In this document: piece after piece, positions 45,311 through 56,098 of the stretch
Layout of the letters: the number at the start of each line of letters is the position of its first letter
How positions within the stretch are numbered: position 1 is the stretch's first letter
Source: Portulaca oleracea
Taxonomy: Eukaryota > Streptophyta > Magnoliopsida > Caryophyllales > Portulacaceae
Direction: 5' to 3'
NCBI GenBank assembly: GCA_029582165.1
Contig: CM055876.1
Span: 25,699,817 to 25,763,816 of the forward strand
DNA: 64,000 nucleotides
The notes under the pieces: generated by a model
Seen by the model: the letters and a program-made list of their open reading frames with translations, nothing else
Database searches by the model: none
Told to the model about the DNA's origin: nothing
Program-made: the position numbers and the translations under genes

Positions 45311-46429
45311 TAGCATTCGAGAATTATTGATTATGGAGGTCCATGGAGGATCTTTGGCGGGTCATTTTGGCATTGAGAAGACATATCTTATGATGAAGGA
45401 GCATTATTTTTGGCCTAGTATGATCAAAGACGTTGATCATATGGTAAAGAGGTGTAATACATGCAATATTTCAAAGGCACTGCTTTACCACAAAGGTTAT
45501 ATACTTCTTTGCCCATTCCACATAGTCCATGGGAAGATGTGAGTTTAGACTTCGTTGTTGGTCTACCAAGAACTCAAAGAGGCAAGGATTCTATTATGGT
45601 GGTCGTTGATAGATTTTCAAAGATGGCTCATTTCATTCCATGCCATACCACCTATGATGCTACTAAAGTTGTAAATCTATATTTTGAAGAAGTGGTGAAG
45701 TTACATGGTATCCCGAAGACCATGGTAAGTGACAGAGACTCAAAGTTCCTTGGTCTATTTTGGCTAACTTTGTAGAAGAAGCTTGGTACAAAATTGAAGT
45801 TTAGCACCGCATGTCATCCACAAACGGATGGACAAACCGAAGTTACAAATCGTACTTTGGGAGCTCTACTTCGAATCTTGGTGAGCAAAGACAAGAAAGG
45901 GTGGGATACTCTTTTATGTCACGCTGAATTTGCTTTCAATAGAAGTCCAAGTAAAGCCACGGGGTTGGCACCTTTTCAAGTGGTTTATGGAAGGAACCCT
46001 CTCCAACCTATGGATCTTACACCTATTTCTACTTCAACAAAGTTTAGTTTTGAAGCTAACAAGAGAGTAGAAGAGATTAAGAAGCTACATGAAGAAGTTC
46101 GTGAGAAAATCTTGAAGTATACGCAAGATGTGGCTCATAGAGTGAATAAAATAAGGAAGAAGGTTGTGTTTGAACCAGGAGATCTTGTTTGGATTCACTT
46201 GAAGAAAGAAAGATTTCCTTCTAAGAGGAAAGGTAAGCTTGCACCGAGAGGAGATGGTCCTTATGAAGTCTTGGAAAAGATTGGTGACAATGCTTATAAG
46301 TTACAATTTGGTGAAGACTATGAAGGGAGTTGTACTTTCAATGTGAGTGATCTTAAGCCCTACTATGGAGATAGAGAAGAACTTCCTAGTTTGAGGACAA
46401 ACTCTTTTCAACTAGGGGGAATGATGTAG
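45311..46429 (+). pseudogene. Gypsy integrase with GPY/F module
   Basis: The zinc-binding domain reads GHFGIEKTYLMMKEHYFWPS and CNTC. The catalytic core has [20 protein letters not shown] (first Asp), MVSDRDSKF (second Asp) and HPQTDGQTEVTNRTLGALLR (Glu). It ends with a GPYEVLEKIGDNAYKL module and FNVSDLKPYYGD. A frame change lies near 45475 and a TAG at about 45773-45775 replaces a conserved Trp between the second and third catalytic residues. No chromodomain follows; the frame stops at the polypurine tract. Confidence 0.92.
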
Positions 46430-47303
46430 ATTTGGTCCCAAATATACATCATGGGAGCCAAATGTTTGATTTCATACAAAGGGAGCTTCAATCACTCATG
46501 CTTATCACACGTCCAAATAGCTTCATCAAGGGTGGTTTGGTAATTTTCTCTATAACTCAAGATCCATGAAGATGTTGTGAAAGTCATCCTAGTACCAAAT
46601 GATCTACATCAAAGGAGCTTCACAATGGCTTTTGAATCTTGGAATATGGACAAGAAACGAGCAAGTTATCATAGTTTTAATCTAGCTTATGTACATTTGT
46701 ATCTTTATGATGTCATACTTGTTTAGGATGATGTAAGCTAGATGCTCTCTATTTTCTTGAATGTACACGCCTAAGGGGGCCTTCATTTAGTATAAATAGA
46801 CCCCTTAGGGTGCTTTGTAATTCATTCATTCATAATACAAATACAAATCAAATTCAACATGATGTTGTTTTCTCTCTAACTTTTGTGCTAGTTTTGTTTC
46901 TCTTGAGGGAGATTCGTCTACTTCTAGCCTAAGGTTGGCGTCCTTGGTGGTGATAGGTAGAATTGAAGAGTTCTTGAAGGTGGTGTGCCTATATCCTTGA
47001 AGATCTTTCAAACACCATTATCAAGTTTCATTCATTCATCATTCGTTCATCATCCATTCGTGAGTTTCCATTTGTGTTTCATTGATCTTGTTTTGTTTCA
47101 ATCTCAAGATTCATTTGAATATCATTCAATCATTCAAGAAACTTACATTCCATCCATTCCCACATTTAGTTCATTCATTCGTTCGTCCATTTCATTCGTC
47201 CAAACCATTCCATTCATTCATTCTTTCATTTAAACTTAAAGAACCACGTAAAAGATCCTAGACTTTTGTATAATTTGATCATCCTTGATCTCATTATACA
47301 TCA
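46422..47303 (+). repeat. Gypsy 3' LTR (end approximate)
   Basis: Begins TGATGTAGATTTGGTCCC right after the polypurine tract. A TATA box (TATAAATAGA, 46791-46800) and a poly-A-signal-like AATACAAATACAAAT near 46838 mark U3 and R. U5 is rich in ATTC repeats (47015-47235). The end is placed at ATTATACATCA (47303), which mirrors the start. Without the 5' LTR the end is inferred. Confidence 0.65.
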
Positions 47304-48113
47304 TATGTCTTCTGCCTTAGCCAGTTAAGATATGCACTGGACCTGACGATCGACTTGTATGTGCGCTATTGTGTGTACCGACATGCGTATCTGTGTTCCG
47401 TTGGACCCAATTCTTTGTTGCCCTGCCACTGGGTCAATAGTGGTTTCTGTTGCCCATGTCACCGGGCTAGTGGAGGTTTCTGTTGCTGATGCCACTGGGC
47501 CAGTAGTCGTCTTAGCCCTAACTATTGTGTTTTTTATTGCTTTGTTCTGACGTACACTTTGTTACTTTGACGGAAATCGTTTGATCAATATTATGTTCAA
47601 TTTTGGGAGTTTTGAGCTGAGTAAAATATTTTCTAAAACCCAGTCATATATTGTTATTTAATTATTTATTAACTCTAACCCAGCCTATAATCTACCCGCA
47701 TGTCCAACCCAGCTAAAGGAGTGTTATCCTACTTACTGGGCTTCCAAGCTCATCCTTTCATCTTCCTATTTTTTCAGGTTTGATTCATGATTTCTTGGTG
47801 GTATTTGAGTTACCTATAATATTGGAATAGCGCAAGGAAGCGTAGTGGGCTGCGATCTTGAGTAGTACTTGGTCCTCCTATTCTTTATGTTTAATGGTTC
47901 ATTAAAGTTGTTATCCTTGTCACGATTCGTAATAGCTTCCGCCGTATAATTAAATATCCTTCTTAGTTGACTGTTAAATCAAGTACTCTATTCGAAGTTA
48001 AGTCTTTTTTTTTTGTATATTGGTTTATTTCTGTCTTTTGAGCCTTGCATGCTTGTGGGGTCTTGTCCTACAAGTGTGCGGCGTCTGCTACTCCCTGGGT
48101 TCAGGGTGTGACA
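47304..48113 (+). mobile_element. LTR-like fragment, probably another gypsy family
   Basis: The right end GGGTTCAGGGTGTGACA, after a stretch with GTGCGGCGTCTGCTACTCCC, is typical of the 3' end of Del/Tekay-type LTRs. A GTTGCC/GCCACTGGG short repeat lies at 47418-47500. The left border with the previous LTR is unclear and no duplication was found, so this is a truncated or solo LTR. Confidence 0.5.
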
Positions 48114-48872
48114 GTAGTAGGGTTAGGGTTTGTAGGGTTTTTGCCATAATTAGTATATATATTAACTAAAACTAATAACTAAAATAATTTGTAAAAATAA
48201 CCAAATAATTCATCAGCTAAATTTAGTCATAGGGAAAATAGTATACATTTTATTTTCTCAAATAATAATAATAATGCAAATAATAGCCACATAATTGAAT
48301 AAAAGAAATTACATAACTCACCAAATATTAACACATGAAATTACTAAAATAACTCTACTCCCATGCACGTAGAAAATGACTAAAATACCCTTGTTAGTCC
48401 CTCAACAGTCCTACGAGCTCAAGTGTTAGCATAAACAATCGCCGATAAAATCTCATAAATTAACGGAGTCAAACTTAAATTATTAACATCGTATCAGTCA
48501 ACACCTTCGAATTTTTCGGGATTTTACAGTATGGCTTGTTATTAATGAAATCGTTATGTTTGGTTTCAAAAAAAATGATTAATTATGACTTTGGCATGAA
48601 GAAATCCTATAATAGTTGAACTTCTTTTTCCCAAGAACGACCACAAAATATAAATCACAAATTAGAGAAATATAAATAAATTAATTAAAAGTAATACATC
48701 CCATTATGCAGGTCTACTGCTTGGGCTATCTCTTTTGATTTGTTTCGCCAAGTTATACGCCGGGCTTATCATGTTTCTTGGAGCTTTTAAAATTTTCTGC
48801 ATTAGTATGAGGTTAATCATCTTCAAACAATAGAATGATAACTATCTACATTCAATTGTGGCTGTTGGAGCC
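48114..48872. other. AT-rich intergenic region
   Basis: No gene or bordered element seen. Confidence 0.55.
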
Positions 48873-49038
48873 AAGGTTGTTAAAATTGGGATCCTAACTC
48901 GAAACTATGGGGAAGTTAGGATCGGAAATTAGCCCATGCAGGATCGTGGATAGTGTGTAAATTGTAGAATCGTAACGAGGATTCTAGACCATAAAATCGT
49001 AGGATCGTAAATTAGGATCGGGATTTTAGTAACTATGG
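48873..49038. mobile_element. hAT-type MITE, 166 bp
   Basis: AAGGTTGTTAAAATTGGGAT at the left and GGATTTTAGTAACTATGG at the right, with TTGGAGCC duplicated exactly (48865-48872, 49039-49046), 8 bp as in hAT. Interior consists of repeated GGATCG/CGTAGGATCGT words. Confidence 0.85.
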
Positions 49039-49214
49039 TTGGAGCCCAAGAGGGGGTTGAAACTTATAAACACAATGACGTTAAGAAACTGAATAATACT
49101 TATTTATTAGATTAACGTTGAGATACAAGAGAGATAGAGGAGGTTAAGAGCTCGACAAGATCAGGACTGTTGAGGTCCTTGATATTGCTTACAAAGGCAG
49201 AACACTCAGGGATG

Positions 49215-49335
49215 TTTTGTAGAGGAGCCTCACAGACGAGGCAGATGAAGGCATGGAGGGGTCTCACATACAAGGCAAAGAGGAGGAGCCTCACAGATAA
49301 GGCAGAGAGGAGGGGCCTCATAGATGAGGCAGAGA
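49215..49335. repeat. Short tandem repeat, about 30-bp units
   Basis: Four to five copies based on GGAGCCTCACAGA-GAGGCAGA. They give frames on both strands that are not genes. Confidence 0.75.
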
Positions 49336-49470
49336 AGAACATTGAAGGATTACAATGGATATCATACTCATAAAGCCTTAGTACTTCAAGGCTTTGCTAC
49401 ACAACACCTCACCAACATAATTGGCTACATAACTCACCAAGAACCTTGGTTACCTCACCAGAATCACCTT

Positions 49471-50190
49471 TGTAACACCCTGGGTATATGGTTAAGTGTG
49501 GCTTAAGAGGATCGAAATGACTACTTATATCACCAAGGTGCACCTTCTTTTATGGTAGCTCATCCGTTAGGAACTCCTCAGTTAAGTGTGCTTGGTTGGG
49601 AGTAGTTAAAGGATGGGTGACCTCTTGGGAAGTTTTCCCAGGCAACGTGTGAGCGAGGACGAAGCACGCTGGAAAGACTCGTGGTGATTTGTGGGGCTAG
49701 TCAGCAATCCTTGAAGTGGTTATTGGTAATGTCCGCGGCCTGGGAGGGGCCGGGGCATTACAGATGGTATCAGAGCCGACCCGCGACCGTGAGTTGCGCC
49801 AGTGGACGGAAGAGCCTTGGGCAGTCACCTAGCGGGGCAAAGATTCTGGAGTGATTTGTGGCACAACGATGGCGTTGTGCGCTTAAGTGGGGGTGACTGT
49901 AACACCCTATTTATATGGTTAAGTGTGGCTTAAGAGGATCGAAATGACTACTTATATCACCAAGATGCACCTTCTTTTATGGTAGTTCATCTGTTAGGAA
50001 CTCCTCAGTTAAGCGTGCTTGGCTGGGAGTAGTCAAAAGATGGGTGATCTCCTGGGAAGTTTTCCCATGCAGCGTGTGAGCGAGGACGAAGCACCGCTGG
50101 AAAGACTCATGGTGGTTTGTGGGGCCAATCAGCAATCCTTGAAGCGGTTATTGGTAATGTCCGCGGCCTAGGAGGGGCCGGGGCATTACA
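49471..50190 (+). mobile_element. Complete Cassandra TRIM retrotransposon
   Basis: LTRs at 49471-49762 and 49898-50190 begin TGTAACACCC and end GGGGCATTACA. After the left LTR comes a tRNA-iMet primer site (TGGTATCAGAGCC at 49765) and before the right LTR a polypurine tract (AAGTGGGGGTGAC). ACCTT is duplicated exactly (49466-49470, 50191-50195). Both LTRs contain a 5S-rRNA-like block, with the Pol III control words AGTTAAG(C/T)GTGCTTGG and GATGGGTGA. There is no coding sequence. This is the defining structure of Cassandra elements, which carry 5S sequences in their LTRs and are thought to be transcribed by Pol III. Confidence 0.97.
49553..49640 (+). other. 5S rRNA-like block in left Cassandra LTR
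   Basis: GGAACTCCTCAGTTAAGTGT and GGATGGGTGACCTC resemble the second half of plant 5S rRNA. The A-box-like word reads AGTTAAGTGTGCTTGG here but AGTTAAGCGTGCTTGG in the right LTR (about 50008). It is not a 5S rRNA gene. Confidence 0.9.
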
Positions 50191-50199
50191 ACCTTACTG

Positions 50200-50821
50200 G
50201 CTACATAACTCACCAAGGACTCATTGGATACTCTCAGAAACCTCACGAGATTTCCTACACTCGATTACTTGCTTGGAATCGACTAATTCTTTAAGGAGGA
50301 AGCTGGTGCCTTTTATAAGCCTTGAATGTCATCAATAACGACTACTTCTTCTTTCCTTGCATGGTCGATCCTTTCCATATTTGTGTTGATCTTCAATCTT
50401 CATTCTTTTTGGAAGCTTCAATCCTTATCTACCAAAATATATTCTGTAAGAATATGCAATAAAATCAGTAGATATCATTCAGAATATATGATGGGATTAT
50501 TTAAGAGATTTTCAAGATATTTCCCTAATTTTTTGTTCTTTCAAATAAAATTCTCTGGACATGGCCGAGGTCCTCAGCGGCAGTGATGTTGAGGGAATCA
50601 CAGTTTCTACAGTGGTCTCTTCTAGATTTATTAGAAAGTTGATCACCGATAGATAATCAGTTAGCACAGTAATCTTCTGGAATTGTAAATGGTGATTCGG
50701 TTTTCATTTTCAACACACCAAATTTCATTGTCTCTTCCCCGAGTTTCAATACCCAAGCAGCTATTGCCTCTGATGCATTGAAGTCTTTCGCTCTGACTAT
50801 TTGGAAGATGTGATCACTTTC
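50200..50821 (-). pseudogene. Unidentified gene fragment, downstream part
   Basis: At 50813-50660 on the minus strand one frame reads DHIFQIVRAKDFNASEAIAA, then WVLKLGEETMKFGVLKMK and ends PEDYCAN-stop. It is coding-like and continues, across two hAT insertions, the pieces at 53253-53558. No family recognised. Left of it (50200-50650) is non-coding. Confidence 0.45.
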
Positions 50822-51265
50822 TAGGGGTGAGCGGGACCAGGATCCCGGTAATTTTGGAAGTTCCGGTTGTGACCGGGAGCAAAACTTTGCTCCCACTCCC
50901 GCTCCCGGTTGTGACCGGGAGCAAAGATTTGCTCCCGCTCCCGGTCCCACCGGGACCAGAAAATCAACCGGAAATTTTTTAGTCCCGGTTTCCTAATATT
51001 GTTCCATCCATTATTTGATTTATTTCCATAAAAACAAACAAAAATTATACAAATTTTCTTTAATTTCACATATATGGGTGTCGGTTAGTTTACATAGTCT
51101 CTTTTTCCTGGATTAAAACTACACAATATATAAAACGTTTTCTTTCCGGCAAAAAAAAATATGCTAAGTTCGAAATAGTAATAAATAAAATAAATATAAA
51201 GAACGAACACAAATTAAATTAAATAAGTTTATCATTCATCATGAAGTCACTTAATTTGTTATATA

Positions 51266-51560
51266 CTCCCTCCGTTCCAAATTAATTGTCCACTTAACTA
51301 ACTTATCTTGTTCCAAATTAATTGTCACTTTTCATTTTCCAACACCTAATTTAATTATTTTAGTTTTAATAATTATGTAAAATTTTTACTTTTTCATTTA
51401 TTAAAAATTACTCCTACTCACATTTTCTCACTACCTAGACCTTGGTATGCGAAAAAAGCCTTGGAGAATAGTGCTATTTAATTATTTGGGTAGTTTATTT
51501 AGTTAAAACCTTGGTATGTGAGAAATTGTGAAATATGTCAATTAATATGGAACAGAGGGA

Positions 51561-51561
<1 letters not shown>
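51266..51561. mobile_element. Stowaway MITE nested in the 50822 hAT element
   Basis: CTCCCTCCGTTCCAAATTAA and, reversed, CTCCCTCTGTTCCATATTAA; TA before the left end. Internal words repeat CTTGGTATG(C/T)GA. Confidence 0.85.

Positions 51562-51563
<2 letters not shown>

Positions 51564-51624
<61 letters not shown>
51564..51624. repeat. (AT)n microsatellite
   Basis: About 30 AT units directly after the Stowaway end, possibly grown from its TA duplication. Confidence 0.95.
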
Positions 51625-51629
<5 letters not shown>

Positions 51630-51784
51630 AGGAACCGGGAATCGGGACCCGGAAATGAGGTTAAGTCCCACTCCCGGTCCCGCTCCCACCGGGAACGGGA
51701 TTTTGGGATCGGGATTTGACCGGGAGCGGGACGGGACCGAGAATCCCGGAAATTTTGCTCACCCCTATCACTTTCCCCGTGTAC

Positions 51785-53252
51785 CAGTGGTGGATCCAGG
51801 ATTTAGAGTCAGTGGTGTCAGATAATTTTCTTAAAAAGAATTGAACACAAATAAATGCTAAAATAAGCGTCAAAATATAACCAATTCATGATAGCTTAAT
51901 TCATAAATGTCAAAGTAAGCGTTAAAAATGATATTAAATAAATAGTACATAATGAATCGATAAATTTCATTCAAACACTTAACAACCTCCACGATTTCAC
52001 ATAAATGATACGTAATTCAATCTATGTGTGTACAAATTAAATGGTAGTTTAACAAAATTTGCTCATTCATACACATACAACAAGCAATTAGTAAACCATA
52101 ATTTAATCATATTGATTTAATCACATAAATCTAATCTATTACATATATTAAAATAAAACAAAAGCAATCTACCATTGACATATGGCATGCTTAGGGGAAA
52201 AATTTATTTATTTTATAAGATTATTAATTACATTAGATCACCCATTCACCTTCCCCCCTCTCAAGTATTACTCAACCTCCAATACTTTAAAATCCAAAAT
52301 TAATATTAAAAAATACAAATTAAAATATTAAAATTAAAATTAATTAAAATGATAAGACAAAAGATTGAGAATTTGAGATCATTATGATCATTTACAACAA
52401 GTAAAATATTTTTTCTTCTCAGAAAATTGGTGAATAAATTACAAATATGATCATCATCAAATACATAAATGTAAGTTCATAAAAAAAAATAGACCCTAAG
52501 ATTATTAATTTATTCTCCTAATTTAATTAGACAAAACTAATAATACAAAATAAAACTATAATATAATTAATATATAATTAAAATAATACTCATAAGCTTT
52601 TTATAAAAAAAAAAGTATTCATGAGTCAATCTTTCTTCCACCAAAATTATAATTACAATATATCAATCCCTATATAAAAATTAGATTAAAATAAAATACA
52701 AGAGAAATTAAAGCATAAAACTCCCATAAAAAAAAACTATATTATTGTTGTATGTTTTCTGTAATAACTAAAAAAAGAAGAAAAAAAATACTAACATTGC
52801 GATAAAAAAATGTAAATTAACCTATCTTTATTATGAAAAAAAAAAAAAGAAATGCAACTTGGTTTTGACTGATGTTGTGATTATTGAGAATTTGAGAAAA
52901 GAATAATGGAGTGACTTACATAAATTACAATTCGATAATGGAGTTAATATTAGAGAGGTTGGGTAGGCGTCTGAGTGGGAAAAAAAATGTAAGCGTTACA
53001 AACTGGCAGTGGCTGCATATTATAACTGTTGCAGTGTCGCCTAGTGCAAATTTTTTAAAAAAAAATAGAAATAGGTCTAAAGCGTTGGTGCTAGGGCTTG
53101 AACCCACAACTAGCTTGTCTAGTCAGTTCCTATTTTTCACACGCAAACAAAACCAGCAAGCTACACAGTGGTGTGTAATTTTGTTTTCTTTTCCTAAAAC
53201 AATTTTAGTGGTATCAATTGACACCACACCTATATATGTGGATCCGCCCCTG
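51785..53252. mobile_element. Second hAT-type element, 1468 bp
   Basis: Ends CAGTGGTGGATCCAGG and, reversed, CAGGGGCGGATCCACATA, with CCGTGTAC duplicated exactly (51777-51784, 53253-53260). Interior is AT-rich with no transposase; near the right end GGTGCTAGGGCTTGAACCC is a common non-coding motif of such elements. Confidence 0.92.
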
Positions 53253-53560
53253 CCGTGTACAAACCCATCCTCAACCAATTTTGTGCTCCATATTAGCCTT
53301 GCTCCTTTTCCTCCTTCTCCAATGTTGCACCTCTGTAACCACATCTATCAATATGTAGTGTATGTCTTCGACGGTCAGAGCTTCATTGATTAATATTGAT
53401 GCTAGAGGACTTTCCTCTCGAGCACAAAGTGTCTTGGAGGTCGGGCTACGTTGGACATAATGACAAGACCCGCAAGGCACAATCCTGCTAAAATATTGGA
53501 TTACTTTACTTTTATCCCATACCCTTAAAGGATTGTCCAACTCATGTTGCTTTTGCACTT
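53253..53560 (-). pseudogene. Unidentified gene fragment, upstream part
   Basis: On the minus strand 53558-53271 reads with no stop and includes ESPLASILINEALTVEDIHY and ILIDVVTEVQHWRRRKRSKA. After a frame change, GARLIWSTKLVEDGFVHG leads to the site where both hAT elements sit; the reading resumes at 50813. Coding-like but with frame changes and no recognised family. It is either a pseudogene or exons of a gene I cannot identify. Confidence 0.4.
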
Positions 53561-54660
53561 GCGCCTACAATGGAAAATTAAAAATGAAAAATGAATGGCC
53601 AACTTAGATGTTTCAAGGTGTAGATGGACATGAGTTGTGTTGGCACGCAAACATTCCAAACAGGTCGTGTTGATATGAATTGGGCCTGTTGCGTTCATCA
53701 GGGATTGTGTCAACATCTGTGTTAGTGTTAGTGTTTACCTTAGTTGTTAGTTGTTAGTTATTAGTTATTACTTATCAGTATTGGCTATCAGTTATTATCA
53801 TCATCAAGGAAAATCAAACACACAATAATATGAGGCTTGGGAATATCCTCATGATTTTTTTTTTCCAGATAAAGTATACTCATGGGTAGTATAATGTATA
53901 TCCCCATGCATTAAGGTTGCTTGAAGATGTGTGATATTAAGCATTATGATGATATTTTATTAGGTTAGAGTTAGGACTTTCTTTGCAAATCCTTAATGAT
54001 AGTTCTACCAACATATATGTCGTAATCCTCAAGTATATAGTGCATTATTCGTAGTTTTTGTTCTCAATGCAAAATCTTGTTTTTCTCTCTTATTCTTCTT
54101 TGTTATTGCTTATGAGTGGCAATCCTAGATCCTACCAATTCTTTTAGAATTAATTCTTATACATTTTCTTGCCCAAAATTAAAAGGGTCCACATAAAAAA
54201 TGTTTTTCCTTTGTTTTAAATGAAAGTTCATTGTACATTGGCAACATCTGGATTTCTTATACATCTTTAATTTTGTACAACCATTATAAATTAACACATT
54301 GGGTTAACTTGCGGGACACACGGCTAATTCGGTATAGTATTCTAGATTGATTCTCTTTTATCCACTTTTATTCGTCACTTTATAATCAATCATTTTCGAT
54401 GAAATTCATGGAACAAGCACTAGCTCCCATGCGACTTCATGAAAAAGAATCAAAGATAAGATCAAAGAGAATGAAACTCACGTACTAGTCACTATACCAG
54501 TTCCTTATAATCCTAGAAAATGGTTGAAACCTTGCTACAGAGCTGTCGAGCAAGGGCGCAACACAATAAAAGCTTAGGTAGAACTACATTAAAATGACAA
54601 AACTATCCTCAATTATCATAAAGTTATGGGTTCCAAAATCATTAATGAATGGTAAAAGTA
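53561..54660. other. AT-rich intergenic region
   Basis: No supported gene. A GTTAGTT/TTAGTTATTA run lies near 53725-53770. Confidence 0.5.
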
Positions 54661-54933
54661 ATCCCTTTGTTCAATATTGTTTGTCACTTAACAGGCCGTC
54701 GACGTTTCCTATATCACTCTTTGATTTATCATTTCTCATATAATATTTTACTAACAATTGTAATATTATACTTTTAGGATAATATTTTTCGTTATGAATA
54801 TAATAGTAGTAATGTTATAGATCAAGGTTCTATTTAGCAATCAATTGTTAGTTGTTTGTATTAGCTGTTAGCAGTTAACTATTTGAATTAGCTGTTTGAC
54901 TTAGCAGTTTAGATTAACTATTTCAGAAACAGC

Positions 54934-55526
54934 TAGGGATGACAATGGGGCGGGGAATCCCCGAACCCGCTGGGGCTCCGCCCCGCTCTGGGGAAAAATC
55001 CTCATCCCCATTGGGCATGGGGACGGGGGCGAGGTCGATTTTTCAAAATCCGCTCGGGGACGGGGCGGGGATGAGGACAAAATTTTCCCCATCCCCGTCC
55101 CCATTTTCCCCGCCGGGGAAAATTCCTTGTTCCCATCCCTGATTCCCCATCCCCGAAAATTTTAAAATTACCAAATAACCTTTATTCTAATTCAATATAT
55201 ATATTAATAGCAAGGATAAAGTAGTAATTTTCATATTTTAAGTACGTTGTATTATTGCTTGATGTATTATTGTTTGATTTTGATGTATTATTGCTTGAGC
55301 AAGTTAAATACGTTGTATTTTGAACTGGTTAAAAACTGGGTTCGATTAAAAATCGGGTCCGATTAAAATTAGGTTAGATTTTGGATAGATTTAAAAATCT
55401 CCATTAGATTCCCGTTGGGGATGAGAATCCGCTTGGGATGGGGGTGGGGCAAGAACCATTCCCCGAAACGGGGATGGGGACGGGGATATACTCCCCCGTC
55501 CCCGATCCGCCCCGTTGCCATCCCTA
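54934..55526. mobile_element. Inner Ac-like hAT MITE, 593 bp
   Basis: TAGGGATGACAATGGGGCGG and, reversed, TAGGGATGGCAACGGGGCGG, with GAAACAGC duplicated exactly (54926-54933, 55527-55534). The arms are very rich in GGGGA/TCCCC words. Ac of maize starts with the same TAGGGATG. Confidence 0.93.
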
Positions 55527-55591
55527 GAAACAGCTATGTTAAAAAGTCATTTGGAATAGCTTTTTGAAAAGTACTTTTTGAGTCCAAACTA

Positions 55592-55838
55592 CTACCCCCG
55601 TCCCATATTGTTTGTCCGTCCAACTATATTTAAAAGTCCAATGGTCATGGGAAATCGGGTGAAAAATGTGTAATGTACCAAAATTGCCCTTACTTTTCTC
55701 ATGTGAAGAAAAATAAAAAAACAAAAGAGTATTTATTAGGGGTATAATAGGAATTACAATCATTGGAATTATAAAATGGACAAACAATTTGGGACAAGGG
55801 AGTTAGGTAGATGGACAAACAATTTGGGACGGAGGTAG
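55592..55838. mobile_element. Inner Stowaway MITE
   Basis: CTACCCCCGTCCCATATTGT and, reversed, CTACCTCCGTCCCAAATTGT; TA on both sides. The two ends are still very alike, so it is the youngest member of this nest along with the hAT MITE. Confidence 0.9.
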
Positions 55839-56098
55839 TACTAACTCAAAAACTTAGTAACCAATTACTGTATTAGCTGTTTTGACCGGTAAAAAAATGC
55901 TAATTAGCTTCAAAAAGTTCTTTTTACTCCAAAAAAAACTATGTTGTCAAACGGAGCCCAAATCATTGAATATATTGAGAATTTATGATCAAAACTTTTA
56001 AAGTTTCACAAAATTTAATTATGGTCAAAACTTATACAGTTAAACTTTTAAATGATATAATTTTCAAAGGCGACAATTAGTATAGAACAAAGGGAGTA

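Larger units (their letters stand above)
42080..47303 (+). mobile_element. Ty3/gypsy retrotransposon, 5' LTR missing
   Basis: Gag, protease, reverse transcriptase, RNase H and integrase follow each other in gypsy order, each on the plus strand, and a 3' LTR follows from 46422 after the tract ACTAGGGGGAA. The integrase ends with a GPY/F module, as in chromovirus-like elements, and no chromodomain was seen. No matching LTR precedes gag. At least six frameshifts and two nonsense codons break pol, so this copy cannot produce its proteins, though the decay is slight: each domain reads nearly whole. Confidence 0.9.
50822..51767. mobile_element. hAT-type non-autonomous element, 946 bp
   Basis: Ends TAGGGGTGAGC and GCTCACCCCTA, with TCACTTTC duplicated exactly (50814-50821, 51768-51775). 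Both arms carry repeated GGGAGC/CCCGGT words (50840-50990, 51630-51750). No transposase. A Stowaway-like MITE and an AT microsatellite lie inside. Confidence 0.92.
54836..55958. mobile_element. Middle MITE, Harbinger-like, inside the Stowaway
   Basis: GGTTCTATTTAGCAAT at the left, GGCTCCGTTTGACAACATAG reversed at the right, CAA on both sides (54833-54835, 55959-55961). Its own interior carries two further MITEs. Fragments of the same family occur at 23209. Confidence 0.8.
54661..56096. mobile_element. Outer Stowaway-like MITE containing three other MITEs
   Basis: The left end ATCCCTTTGTTCAATATTGT and the right end, reversed, CTCCCTTTGTTCTATACTAA face each other 1.4 kb apart, with TA on both sides (54659-54660, 56097-56098). 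Removing the inner insertion (54836-55958) leaves an element of about 310 bp, the normal size for Stowaway. Confidence 0.78.
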
